A stretch of 8,042 nt of DNA from Pyrinomonadaceae bacterium (GCA_014379075.1 JACMMN010000415.1:1-8042), one strand, 5' to 3'. Counted from the stretch's first letter, positions 1 to 7,205 are shown. Numbers and translations are program-made. The notes: generated by a model from the letters alone, not told the origin.

Positions 1-245
1 AAGGTTATGCCACCGGCAGCTGCGGATGACGCCCCTTAATGTATTGCTGAAAGTTTTCGCATCGGTACGAGCGGTGATTTTGGGAAATCTCGATTTTTAT
101 GGATTTTTCTCCGTTGGCGAGCCCTAATTTCGAAAAAAAAAGACCTTAGGCGAGTTTTGTATGTTCCGTTTTTCGAACGAAGACAAATTTCGGATGAATA
201 ACTGCATTCCGGGACAATCTGCATTAAATGAATGACGAAAATCGC

Positions 246-283
246 AATTGAGGAAAATCAATTGAAAATTGAGTTGAAATTGA
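246..283. repeat. Four AATTGA direct repeats upstream of the Fis-type gene
   Basis: The hexamer AATTGA occurs four times, starting at 246, 260, 267 and 278, in an otherwise A+T-rich stretch. The first two are part of the self-complementary word CAATTG. The copies are unevenly spaced (14, 7 and 11 bases), so this is not a clean tandem array. It may be a cluster of protein binding sites or simply low-complexity DNA. A role in controlling the downstream gene is inference only. Confidence 0.35.
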
Positions 284-310
284 TGAATTTTATCCATTTT
301 ATTGAGGACT

Positions 311-340
311 TTATCCGCCGTTCCGTGCGATTTTCATAAT
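311..340 (+). promoter_or_regulatory. Weak sigma70-type promoter for the Fis-type gene
   Basis: CATAAT at 335-340 matches five of six positions of the -10 consensus. The best -35 candidate, TTATCC at 311-316 with an 18-base spacer, is poor. Transcription would begin near 347 and give a leader of about 60 bases before the start codon at 408. The location suits the Fis-type gene and the small exported protein behind it, but the match alone is weak evidence. Confidence 0.3.
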
Positions 341-407
341 CAGGTGTAAGCCTTCCCTTAAAAAATGCTTGCAGCCGGTATTAAATTTCCAGAGGAGTAA
401 TAAAGAA

Positions 408-767
408 ATGCAAAAAAATACATTTACCAGGCAGGAATCGATCGTACCGCTCGGCAACAGCCACCAGGGCGTGCAGTCGGCCGCAATAATGAATAACCGC
501 GTGGAAGCCTTAAAGGCGTTGTCGAACTCACTTCTTTCCGAACTCGAAGCTCTGAGAACAAGTGAATATAGAGATCAGGCCGAAAAGATAGACCTCGCAA
601 ACGAGGTGGAACGCTTTCAGGTCGATCTCATCCGCACGGCACTGCTTAGAACCGGCGGAAGGCAGCGGGCGGCCGCAAGGCTTTTGAACGTCAAGGCAAC
701 AACGCTTCATGCGAAGATCAGGCGGTATGGGCTGGAAGCGAATGTTGTCGGCTCGGTGGAGGATTAG
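408..767 (+). CDS. Fis-type helix-turn-helix DNA-binding protein (119 aa)
   Basis: Small DNA-binding protein. Residues about 65-110 form the C-terminal helix-turn-helix of the Fis / NtrC family (HTH_8): an acidic helix with VERFQVDLIRTALLRTGG, then RQRAAARLLNVKATTLHAKIRRYGL, the classic pattern in which the last helix reads DNA. The first 60 residues are polar, with a short helical part (about 30-60) that could dimerise, and match no family I recognise. There is no AAA+ or receiver domain, so it is a free-standing Fis-like protein, not an NtrC-type activator. The start at ATG 408 is chosen because AGAGGAG at 391-397 sits ten bases upstream; an in-frame TTG at 369 would add 13 residues but lacks such a site. 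The stop is 28 bases before the next gene's start, suggesting co-transcription. The targets cannot be read from the sequence; nucleoid or transcription control is inferred from the family. Confidence 0.85.
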   Translation: MQKNTFTRQESIVPLGNSHQGVQSAAIMNNRVEALKALSNSLLSELEALRTSEYRDQAEKIDLANEVERFQVDLIRTALLRTGGRQRAAARLLNVKATTLHAKIRRYGLEANVVGSVED

Positions 768-795
768 AAACTATACATCGTTGGTGGAGATAATT

Positions 796-1182
796 ATGTT
801 CAATAAGACTGCATCTCTAATGCTGGCCGGGTTGCTGCTCAATATGGCATTAGCAACGCCGGCCTATGCGGGCCCTAAGGAAAAAGACGCCCGCTTTGCA
901 GAGAAAGTAAAGCAAGGAATTGCCAGGCTGGGCACCGGCGAATCCGCGCGTGTTGAAGTCAAACTTCGCGACAAGACAAAGCTCAAGGGCTTTGTGAAAG
1001 AGGCGGGCAGCGATTCGTTTACTGTGGCAGATGCGAAAACCGGCGTGGAGACGAGGGTCGCGTACTCCAACACCAAGCAGATAAAGGGACACAATTTATC
1101 GACCGGTGCAAAGATAGCGATCGGACTCGCTATCCTCGCCGGAGTGCTGGCGATATTTCTTTTCTTTGAGAATTACGGCTGA
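796..1182 (+). CDS. Exported, C-terminally anchored protein with Sm/LSm-like core (128 aa)
   Basis: No named family is certain. Residues 1-25 are a signal peptide: a lysine at 4, a hydrophobic stretch, and a likely cleavage site after AYA (25). Residues about 49-101 alternate like a small beta-barrel: VEVKLRDKTKLKGFV, then DSFTVADAKTG, then IKGHNL at 96-101. This order resembles the Sm1 and Sm2 motifs of Sm/LSm proteins (Sm2 is usually I-R-G-x-x-I). Residues about 105-123 are a strongly hydrophobic helix, leaving only ENYG after it. The core would thus sit outside the cytoplasm, held in the inner membrane by its tail. The start ATG 796 has GGAG at 786-789, six bases upstream; an earlier in-frame start at 709 would overlap the Fis-type gene and bury the signal peptide, so it is rejected. 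It probably shares a transcript with the Fis-type gene. Function unknown; binding of RNA is not implied for an exported domain. Confidence 0.8.
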   Translation: MFNKTASLMLAGLLLNMALATPAYAGPKEKDARFAEKVKQGIARLGTGESARVEVKLRDKTKLKGFVKEAGSDSFTVADAKTGVETRVAYSNTKQIKGHNLSTGAKIAIGLAILAGVLAIFLFFENYG

Positions 1183-1193
1183 AGCAGATGGAT

Positions 1194-3209
1194 CTATTCG
1201 GCCATTACCTTGGCGAAGCGGGAATCGGCACGAACCTCTTTCCAGACCGGATCGTTATTAAAAAGGTTCATCGAAACGACTCTTTTTTCGTATGCCCGCA
1301 AAAAATAGGCAAACGACCGGTCGCGGTTGCCGAGAGCGTATTCGATCAACACGAGATCGACAAGCAAGCCCGGATCTTTTTCGGATTCGGGCTTTATTTG
1401 CGCGAGAATTACTTCGGCTTCAGCTCGGCGGCCGAGTTTCGCATAGTAAAAACCCACGTTGCCAAGAGCTGAGAATTTTCGCTCACTTTTTTCCACGGCT
1501 ATTTTCGCAAGTTCGATCGCTTCGGCTGTGTTTCCGTTGAAAAATAATGCATTGGCATATGCGAGGCGGTTGTCCGCAGTATCGGGAGCCAGTTCGACCG
1601 CTCTTTTGCAAACTTCCACAGCTTCTCCAAAATTTTCCCTGTACGTCAGTATATTACACAGAGCACCGTTGCTGACCGGTGAAAGCGGATCGTATTCGCG
1701 GGCCAGCCGCATTTCGGCCACAGCCTCGTCGAGCTTACTCATTCGCATTAATATCCAGGCGTGGCGCAGCCGGGCAGTCGAATTGTACGGTGCGAGTTCG
1801 ATGGCTCGTTCGATAGACTTCCAAGCCGAATCGAACCCGGCCGGCGAAAACTGAATAAAAGCCATTGCAATGTGCGCCTCAGCGACGGTATCGTCGAGTT
1901 CCAGAGCTTTAGCCGCGGCAACGGTAGCCTTGATATTCGTTTCTGTCCTGTCCGCGAAACGATAGTAGCCGAGCATGTTATACGTGTCCGAAAGCATCGC
2001 AAAAGACCTGGCAAATTTCGGGTCGATCTCGATCGCTTTTTGAAAATTCGCCTCTGCCCGTTGGAGATCTTCTTTGGTCCGCGTGTTCCAGAAATAGACG
2101 CCCATTTGATAAGCCTCGAGGGCTTCCGTGCTGCCGGTCTGATGCTTTTCCAAAACCTTCCATTGCTGGGGCGTCAACTTGAAATCGAGCGAGCTGACGA
2201 CCCTCGATGCGATGGAGTCCTGCAGCGAGAAAACATCCGTGTATTTTTCGTCGAATTTTTCAGCCCAAATGGCCTTGCCGTCCGCAACGTTGAAAAGCTG
2301 GACGGAAATGCGAACGCGGTCGCCGTCCCGCTGGACGGTTCCTTCGAGAATGGCTTCGACGCCAAGGTCGGCTCCCGCCGATGCATAACTTGCGGGCGGT
2401 TCATCGATATATCTGAAAACGGAACTCGAAGGGCGCACCGGTATCTTCTGAAGATTACTGAGACGCGTGATGATAGCATCGGCCATCCCGAAACCGAGCT
2501 TGCTGTCGCGGCTCTCGTCGCCGACCGGCTGGAACGGCAGAACGGCCAGTGAGGCTACACGCGGGCCGCCGGCCGGTGCGGGCTTACCGACGTCGAAATA
2601 GTCGAACAGGGCAATTGAGGCCGCAATTATCAATAGGCTTGCTATTGCCGCCGGCAGCCGCCGCAATCGCCGCCGCAGCGGGTCAGTTTTCCACGAGGCC
2701 TTATCTGTTTGCGGCGGTTCCGAACGGTCGATCGACTCGGGAAATTCCAGCGGCTCGTTCCTGAAGAGCCATGACTGAGAAGTGTTCGGTTCGGCTGAGA
2801 TGTTGGGAGCGTCGGATACCGATATATTGGAGTTTGACGAACCGAATTGGCGCCGCCTCGCGGCAGGGTCCGCCGGGCCGAATATTTTTTCGACCTGAGC
2901 GGTAAAAACGTAGCCGCGGCGTGCGATGGTTTCTATGTAAGATTCGCCATCTGGATTTTTATCGAGGGTTTTGCGGAGAAGATAGATGTACTGGGTCAGG
3001 TTGCCCTCTTCGACAAAGCTGTCCGCCCAGATGGAGTTGTATATGTTCTCTTTTTCGACTATTTGTCCACAATTTTGGACAAGTATATGCAGAGTCTGGA
3101 AAGCCTTGTGCGTGAGTAGAACAGGTTCGCCATTTTTCAATAGCTGCTGCTTTTCAAGGTCAAGGCGAAAGTTGTCGAAGTCATAATACACAACATCACT
3201 GTTAAGCAT
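1194..3209 (-). CDS. Membrane one-component regulator: winged helix, TM helix, FlgO/TolB-N-like domain, TPR repeats (671 aa)
   Basis: CadC-like transmembrane transcription regulator. Residues about 5-106 are an OmpR/CadC-type winged helix (trans_reg_C), ending in the typical SYIETIARRGYVF segment with the beta-hairpin wing. A polar linker (about 110-180) leads to an arginine-rich stop and one transmembrane helix (about 186-205), so the DNA-binding part is cytoplasmic and the rest periplasmic. Residues about 217-345 (VASLAVLPFQPVG ... ILEGTVQRDGDRVRISVQL) match the FlgO / TolB-N-like domain found in such regulators and in TPR-bearing cyclases. Residues about 364-640 are TPR-type helical repeats, for example AEANFQKAIEIDPKFA and SAWKSIERAIELAPYN, likely a protein-binding scaffold. 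The protein is full length. ATG 3209 is the first possible start because an in-frame TGA lies at 3219-3221; no strong ribosome binding site is visible. Its stop faces the exported-protein gene at 11 bp, leaving no room for a terminator between them. Signal and target genes are unknown. Confidence 0.88.
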   Translation of the reverse strand: MLNSDVVYYDFDNFRLDLEKQQLLKNGEPVLLTHKAFQTLHILVQNCGQIVEKENIYNSIWADSFVEEGNLTQYIYLLRKTLDKNPDGESYIETIARRGYVFTAQVEKIFGPADPAARRRQFGSSNSNISVSDAPNISAEPNTSQSWLFRNEPLEFPESIDRSEPPQTDKASWKTDPLRRRLRRLPAAIASLLIIAASIALFDYFDVGKPAPAGGPRVASLAVLPFQPVGDESRDSKLGFGMADAIITRLSNLQKIPVRPSSSVFRYIDEPPASYASAGADLGVEAILEGTVQRDGDRVRISVQLFNVADGKAIWAEKFDEKYTDVFSLQDSIASRVVSSLDFKLTPQQWKVLEKHQTGSTEALEAYQMGVYFWNTRTKEDLQRAEANFQKAIEIDPKFARSFAMLSDTYNMLGYYRFADRTETNIKATVAAAKALELDDTVAEAHIAMAFIQFSPAGFDSAWKSIERAIELAPYNSTARLRHAWILMRMSKLDEAVAEMRLAREYDPLSPVSNGALCNILTYRENFGEAVEVCKRAVELAPDTADNRLAYANALFFNGNTAEAIELAKIAVEKSERKFSALGNVGFYYAKLGRRAEAEVILAQIKPESEKDPGLLVDLVLIEYALGNRDRSFAYFLRAYEKRVVSMNLFNNDPVWKEVRADSRFAKVMAE

Positions 3210-3362
3210 TTCAAAACATCAGCCCAAACGGGAGGATCGCGTGTTCGACCTATTGTCTAAAGATGCAGCGTAAATCTGTTCGGTTGCAAGGGACACAAAA
3301 TTTTGAATCTTGAGTAATGGCCTGCTAAAAAACATGTCGAACTCGCCCGCTAACCGCTGTAG

Positions 3363-3638
3363 CTATCGATCCCGGTCCTGACCCGTTTTGCGTTTGAAAT
3401 AGAATGAGAGGTACAGGCCGATAAAATTATTTATCGTCAGGATCCCGTTAGTCACCGTGAAAACCCAGTTTCCGACCAGATAACTGTAGATGGTAAAGCC
3501 GATGGAGGCGCAGACCTGTCCGGCGAATAGCCATTTTGAGATGCCTTCGCCCGTGCCTTCGGCCCACTGTTTGTGGACCTGTTTGATGAGTGTCAGCAGA
3601 AGAATGATGGAACTCGTCCATCCGATAATTTCGATCAT
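3363..3638 (-). CDS. SemiSWEET-like PQ-loop small membrane transporter (91 aa)
   Basis: Three-helix membrane protein of the size expected for bacterial SemiSWEET proteins, which work as dimers to move sugars or other small solutes through the inner membrane. Helices run at about 3-20, 36-55 and 58-80, followed by a basic tail (KRKTGQDRDR) in keeping with a cytoplasmic end. The loop after helix 1 (QWAEGTGEGISKWLF) resembles the family's K-S/T-x-G/D-I-S segment. Tyr51 and Asn64 fall where family members have a conserved Tyr and the pocket Asn. The Pro-Gln motif ending helix 1 reads Lys19-Gln20, so the hinge proline is missing, and the usual pocket Trp is Phe48 (alignment by eye from memory). 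ATG 3638 has no clear ribosome binding site. The gene lies 153 bp upstream of, and on the same strand as, the winged-helix regulator; whether they share a transcript is unclear. Substrate unknown. Confidence 0.75.
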   Translation of the reverse strand: MIEIIGWTSSIILLLTLIKQVHKQWAEGTGEGISKWLFAGQVCASIGFTIYSYLVGNWVFTVTNGILTINNFIGLYLSFYFKRKTGQDRDR

Positions 3639-3762
3639 AAGATTTTTAGATTGAATTTTCGCTTTAATCGAAAGCTTACAGCAGAAAATATCGAATGGCT
3701 ATATTTAGCGGCCTATGCCAGGGGACGTTTGCCTATCCTTTTCGCCCCACTATTTAATTTTG

Positions 3763-4008
3763 AATCCATCCGATCATGCTCCTGCCCGGGCAGAAAAACT
3801 ATTCATAACCCCCTTATTTAGAACAGTAACAGGTCTAGTTCAGGTGCCGGACTATTGCGGCACATCGCTTGCACTATTAACAGTTGAGCCGGAGCACTTC
3901 CCAAAAAAATTAGTCCGCCCGCCGTTCTGTTGAAATCAAGTTCCCGCAGTAAACATTTCAAAAGTCTCCCTCAAGGCAGTTTTCTAACGAAAACTGCCTT
4001 TTATTTTT
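3763..4008 (+). ncRNA. Possible small RNA ending at an orphan terminator
   Basis: The only direct support is that a strong plus-strand terminator at 3973-4012 has no plus-strand gene ahead of it for almost 2.8 kb. A weak promoter, TTGCCT at 3729-3734 and TATTTA at 3751-3756 with a 16-base spacer, would start an RNA near 3763, giving about 245 bases. A six-pair hairpin (3844-3849 with 3858-3863) lies inside. I do not recognise it as tmRNA, RNase P RNA, SRP RNA, 6S RNA or a known riboswitch. Alternatives are a short peptide gene that I cannot identify, or a terminator that blocks read-through into the kinase gene. The 5' end is a guess. Confidence 0.22.
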
Positions 4009-4012
4009 ATTT
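3973..4012 (+). terminator. Strong Rho-independent terminator, plus strand
   Basis: A perfect 11-bp stem, AAGGCAGTTTT at 3973-3983 paired with AAAACTGCCTT at 3990-4000, closes a six-base loop (CTAACG). It is followed by the T-rich tract TTATTTTTATTT at 4001-4012. The T-tract exists only on the plus strand; on the minus strand the stem is followed by mixed sequence, so the element terminates plus-strand transcription. No plus-strand protein gene ends nearby. Confidence 0.85.
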
Positions 4013-4039
4013 GGACTCGCCCTAAACCACAGGTAATAC

Positions 4040-4068
4040 TTGACGTTGCCGCGTTTGTATGGCATCAT
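4040..4068 (+). promoter_or_regulatory. Candidate sigma70-type promoter for the hybrid kinase
   Basis: TTGACG at 4040-4045 matches five of six -35 positions and CATCAT at 4063-4068 matches four of six -10 positions, with an ideal 17-base spacer. It lies 28 bases after the terminator, as expected for the start of a new transcription unit, and would give a leader of roughly 270 bases before the kinase start at 4347. A second, poorer candidate (TTCCTT 4232-4237, TATCAT 4254-4259, 16-base spacer) would give a shorter leader of about 80 bases. Confidence 0.35.
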
Positions 4069-4149
4069 TCGCGTGTCGCAGAATCTGGTTTTAATGCAGG
4101 TTTCGGGATGTTATTTTGCCTTTCCCCGGCTCGACAAATAAAATGACTG

Positions 4150-4188
4150 AAGGAAACTCCACGTCGCCGACGATCGGCGGCTTTCCTT
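4150..4188 (+). other. Two-stem RNA structure in the kinase leader
   Basis: An outer seven-pair stem, AAGGAAA at 4150-4156 with TTTCCTT at 4182-4188, encloses an inner six-pair hairpin, CGCCGA at 4165-4170 with TCGGCG at 4174-4179, closed by a three-base loop. Both stems are perfect and nested. If transcription begins near 4075 the element lies in the untranslated leader of the hybrid kinase. No T-tract follows, so it is not an intrinsic terminator. A role in mRNA stability or as a binding site is possible but unproven. Confidence 0.35.
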
Positions 4189-4346
4189 GGCCGGAGCAGA
4201 CCTCGTTGTTCTGCCGGCAGCGTCGAGCGAATTCCTTCGTAATCTTTTAACGATATCATTTCCGTTGCGTAGCTCTGGCAATGCGTCGCAGCGACTCCCA
4301 GCCTCATCGAATGACCGGTCAGCGGCGCTTAGATCGATAAAAGCAA

Positions 4347-7193
4347 ATGGATAAGCCCTCGAATAATGACAAGCGTCGGGAAATAAGTTTCGAAGGCTCT
4401 GAAAATGAGCTGCGGATGCTTTACGAGCAATTCTCGGAGGCAGGTTTCGAATTCGCGGAGGGTCGATGGCGAGTTATGCGCGACGAGCAGGGCCGTCCGG
4501 AAAAGAAGGCCGCAAGCACGCCGGCGGAAGAAGAATTACGCAAAACTAAAGAGATCCTGGACCAGTTGGCGAACAACATAACCGACGTGTTCTGGATACG
4601 TTCGCCGGACATGAAGGTGCTCCATTATATCAGTCCGGCGTATGAGCGAATTTGGGGGCGTTCGGTTGACAGCAGGTACGCGGAACCGAACGACTGGCCC
4701 TACTATATCCTGCCGGAAGACCGCGAGATGGCCCGGGCGGCATTTGCCGGCCTTGTAGCCGATGTTCCAAATATCGATATCGAGTACCGGATCAACCGGG
4801 ATGACGGCGAGATCCGCTGGGTGCGTGCGCGAGGTTTTCAGATCCGCGATGCCGACGGGACCCTTATAAGGCTGACGGGAATCGTTACAGATATCACCGA
4901 CCGCAAACAAGCCGAAGACGGGCTTCGTGCCAAGGAGGCCCGCTTTCGCGCCGTTGCAGAAACGGCTTCGGACGCCATAGTGATCATCGATCAGGAGAAC
5001 AACCTTCTGTATTTCAATAGAGCGACCGAGAAAGTGTTCGGGTATCCGGCGGGCGAACTGTCGGGGCAAAAGCTCACGATACTTATGCCGGAACATCTGA
5101 GGCACCTTCATGTAAAAGGTATCGAACGGTATGCAAGGACCGGCGAAAAGCATGTTGGATGGGAAGCGGCCCAACTTTCCGGCCTTCACAAAGACGGACA
5201 CGAAATTCCGCTGGAGATCTCGTTCAGTGAGTTCACCGATGATGGCAAACAGCATTTTACCGGCATTATACGCGACATCACGGAACGCCAACTCGCTGAA
5301 CACGCATTTCATGAATCGGAAGAGCGCCTTCGGCTGCTGTTCAACCAGATGAAGGACGGTTTCTATTACAGCACCCACGACGGAAAATTGCTGGAAGTAA
5401 ACCCGGCGATGATCGAAATGTTCGGGTATTCGAGCCGGGAAGAAATGCTGAAGGTGGACGTTGCCAGGGACTTGTACTTTTCACCCGAAGACAGGGTAAA
5501 GAATACTCAGGATCAGGGCAAAAAGACATCGGACGTCTATAAAATGCGCCGCAAGGACGGCTCACCGATATGGGTCGAAGACCGAGGGCAATATAAATAT
5601 AACGAAGCAGGAAAGATCGAGTTTCACCAGGGTATCCTGCGAAACGTAACGGAACGCATGTTTGCCGAAGAGCATTTGATCAAGAGCGAAGAGCGATACC
5701 GGGACCTTGTAGAAAATGCGCACGATATAATTTATTCCCATGATATGGAGGGTAATTATACTTCCATCAACAAGGCCGGGGAGGTTATCACGGGATACAC
5801 CCAGGAGGAAGTTTTAGGCACGAACCTGGCGCTGACGGTAGCACCTGAATACGTCGCGAAAGCGCGGGAAATGATCGCCGCAAAGCTCGACGGCGCAGAG
5901 GGAACTGCTTACGAACTGGAAATTCTGGCGAAGGACGGCCGCCGGATCGCTGTAGAGGTAAATACCAAGCTCGTTTTTCACGAAGGTGTTCCTTTTGGCG
6001 TGCAGGGAATTGCCCGCGATATTACGGAAAGGAAGCATCTGGAAGAACAGCTTAAACAGTCGCAAAAGCTGGAGTCGGTCGGGCGTCTCGCGGGCGGCAT
6101 TGCTCACGACTTTAACAATATGCTTACCGCTATAAACGGCTATAGCGAACTGACCTTAAGGCGAATGAAGGATGACGATCCGCTGCGCGCCAACATTGAG
6201 GAGATCAAAAAAGCCGGCGAGCGATCGGCGCTCCTGACCAGCCAGCTTTTGGCCTTCAGCCGCCAGCAGATGCTGGTGCCGGTCGTCCTGGATATAAACG
6301 AGGTCATAACCGATACGATCAAAATGCTTCAGCGTTTGATCGGAGAGGACGTTCAACTCGTTACATCGCTCAATCCGAGGGTCGGACGGGTAAAAGTGGA
6401 TGCCGGGCAGCTTTCGCAGATCATTATGAATCTGGCTGTCAATGCCCGCGATGCGATGCTGGCGGGCGGTAAGCTTACCATCGAAACGGCCAATGTTTTT
6501 CTGGACGACGATTATGCCGGAGAACATGCCGGCGTACTTCCCGGGGCCTATGTGATGTTGTCCGTCAGCGATACGGGCGGCGGCATGGACGCGGATACGA
6601 GGCAGCGGATGTTCGAGCCTTTCTTTACCACCAAGGAAATAGGAAAAGGTACGGGCCTCGGACTGGCAACGGTCTACGGCATCGTTAAACAAAGCGGTGG
6701 AAATATTCTGGCATACAGCGAGATCGGCCATGGAACGTCCGTTAAAGTTTACCTCCCGCGTGTCTTAGAGGATGCCGACTCGGCCGCGATCGAAGAAACC
6801 GCCCGCGAAGGATATTCGGGAACGGAGACGATCCTTCTCGTGGAAGATGAAGAAGTAGTGCGTAATCTTTCGCGGCAGATACTCGAACGCTGTGGTTTCA
6901 AGGTAATAGAAGCCGAAAACGGAATCGCTGCTCTCGCTATGTATGAACGGGACAATCCAAAGATCGATATGCTGCTGACCGACGTTGTGATGCCGGAGAT
7001 GGGCGGCCGTCAACTGGCGGAAGAACTTCAACGAAAAATGCCGGACCTGCGCGTTCTTTTCACGTCAGGCTACACCGACGACGCGATCGTCCGTCACGGA
7101 ATTCTCGACACCGGCGCAAACTTTATCCAAAAACCCTTCACCCCCGACGATCTGGCCAGAAAGGTCCGTGAACTTTTAGACTCGCCGAGCTAG
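4347..7193 (+). CDS. Soluble hybrid histidine kinase: four PAS domains, HisKA-HATPase, C-terminal receiver (948 aa)
   Basis: Signal-transducing kinase that autophosphorylates a histidine and passes the phosphate to its own receiver. In order: a charged N-terminal part (1-65) without a known domain; PAS domains at about 70-188, 195-315, 325-438 and 448-564, each closed by the D-I/V-T-E/D-R-K-type motif that leads into a helical linker; a HisKA domain at about 575-640 with H-box GGIAHDFNN and phospho-acceptor His587; a HATPase at about 683-800 with N-box NLAVNARDAM (Asn695, Asn699), G1 DTGGGMD (Asp742), F-box MFEPFFTTK and G2 GKGTGLGLATVYG; and a receiver at about 829-945 with acidic Glu833/Asp834, phospho-acceptor Asp879, Thr906 and Lys929. 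All catalytic residues are present, so it should be active. No membrane segment is visible, so it senses inside the cell; the ligands or cofactors of the PAS domains are not evident. The HDFNN H-box with a C-terminal receiver recalls CckA-type kinases, which signal through a phosphotransfer protein; none is encoded nearby. ATG 4347 is the first start after an in-frame TAA at 4338; no clear ribosome binding site. Confidence 0.95.
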   Translation: MDKPSNNDKRREISFEGSENELRMLYEQFSEAGFEFAEGRWRVMRDEQGRPEKKAASTPAEEELRKTKEILDQLANNITDVFWIRSPDMKVLHYISPAYERIWGRSVDSRYAEPNDWPYYILPEDREMARAAFAGLVADVPNIDIEYRINRDDGEIRWVRARGFQIRDADGTLIRLTGIVTDITDRKQAEDGLRAKEARFRAVAETASDAIVIIDQENNLLYFNRATEKVFGYPAGELSGQKLTILMPEHLRHLHVKGIERYARTGEKHVGWEAAQLSGLHKDGHEIPLEISFSEFTDDGKQHFTGIIRDITERQLAEHAFHESEERLRLLFNQMKDGFYYSTHDGKLLEVNPAMIEMFGYSSREEMLKVDVARDLYFSPEDRVKNTQDQGKKTSDVYKMRRKDGSPIWVEDRGQYKYNEAGKIEFHQGILRNVTERMFAEEHLIKSEERYRDLVENAHDIIYSHDMEGNYTSINKAGEVITGYTQEEVLGTNLALTVAPEYVAKAREMIAAKLDGAEGTAYELEILAKDGRRIAVEVNTKLVFHEGVPFGVQGIARDITERKHLEEQLKQSQKLESVGRLAGGIAHDFNNMLTAINGYSELTLRRMKDDDPLRANIEEIKKAGERSALLTSQLLAFSRQQMLVPVVLDINEVITDTIKMLQRLIGEDVQLVTSLNPRVGRVKVDAGQLSQIIMNLAVNARDAMLAGGKLTIETANVFLDDDYAGEHAGVLPGAYVMLSVSDTGGGMDADTRQRMFEPFFTTKEIGKGTGLGLATVYGIVKQSGGNILAYSEIGHGTSVKVYLPRVLEDADSAAIEETAREGYSGTETILLVEDEEVVRNLSRQILERCGFKVIEAENGIAALAMYERDNPKIDMLLTDVVMPEMGGRQLAEELQRKMPDLRVLFTSGYTDDAIVRHGILDTGANFIQKPFTPDDLARKVRELLDSPS

Positions 7194-7205
7194 AACTTAG
7201 CTCTA

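Larger units (their letters stand above)
1..407. other. Gene-free leader region upstream of the Fis-type gene
   Basis: No convincing gene lies here. The first bases could be the last few codons of a plus-strand gene entering from the left, since stops close all three forward frames at 27, 39 and 127, but eight to forty residues are too few to assign. A minus-strand reading frame at 36-224 has no ribosome binding site and no recognisable domain, and I treat it as chance. From about 230 to 310 the sequence becomes clearly A+T-rich and contains repeated AATTGA words, which fits a regulatory region for the gene starting at 408. A run of nine A residues lies near 133-141. Confidence 0.6.
3639..4346. 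other. 708-bp region without a supported protein gene
   Basis: This spacer separates the minus-strand transporter gene from the plus-strand kinase gene. Candidate frames at 3715-3933 (plus) and 4065-4307 (minus) lack ribosome binding sites and family resemblance, and a 35-codon plus frame from ATG 4143 is equally unsupported. What can be seen is non-coding: a strong plus-strand intrinsic terminator at 3973-4012, a 12-bp perfect palindrome at 3782-3793 (CTGCCCGGGCAG), a short hairpin at 3844-3863 (GTGCCG/CGGCAC), a promoter candidate at 4040-4068, and a two-stem structure at 4150-4188. The region probably carries promoters for both flanking genes, and possibly an independent short RNA ending at the terminator. 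Confidence 0.6.

Noticed and set aside
36..224. 62-aa minus-strand reading frame as a gene
   Set aside because: No ribosome binding site, no domain, and a composition driven by the A+T-rich spacer.
1761..2552. 263-aa plus-strand reading frame as a gene
   Set aside because: It is the antisense shadow of the 671-aa regulator, whose winged-helix, membrane and TPR segments clearly mark the true strand.
3063..3082. Inverted repeat TTGTCCA/TGGACAA with a six-base loop
   Set aside because: It lies inside the winged-helix coding region and fits the codons of that domain; repeats of this size are expected by chance.
3782..3793. Perfect 12-bp palindrome CTGCCCGGGCAG (and a 10-bp one, CTGCCGGCAG, at 4211-4220) as operator sites
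   Set aside because: About two 12-bp and eight 10-bp perfect palindromes are expected by chance in a window of this size, and neither sits at a promoter that I trust.
3715..3933. 72-aa plus-strand reading frame before the orphan terminator
   Set aside because: Tempting because a terminator follows, but there is no ribosome binding site and the protein resembles no family or membrane or exported peptide.
4065..4307. 80-aa minus-strand reading frame upstream of the kinase
   Set aside because: No start signal or family resemblance, and it runs opposite to the likely kinase promoter and leader.
4536..5378. 280-aa minus-strand reading frame as a gene
   Set aside because: It is the antisense shadow of the first PAS domains of the hybrid kinase.
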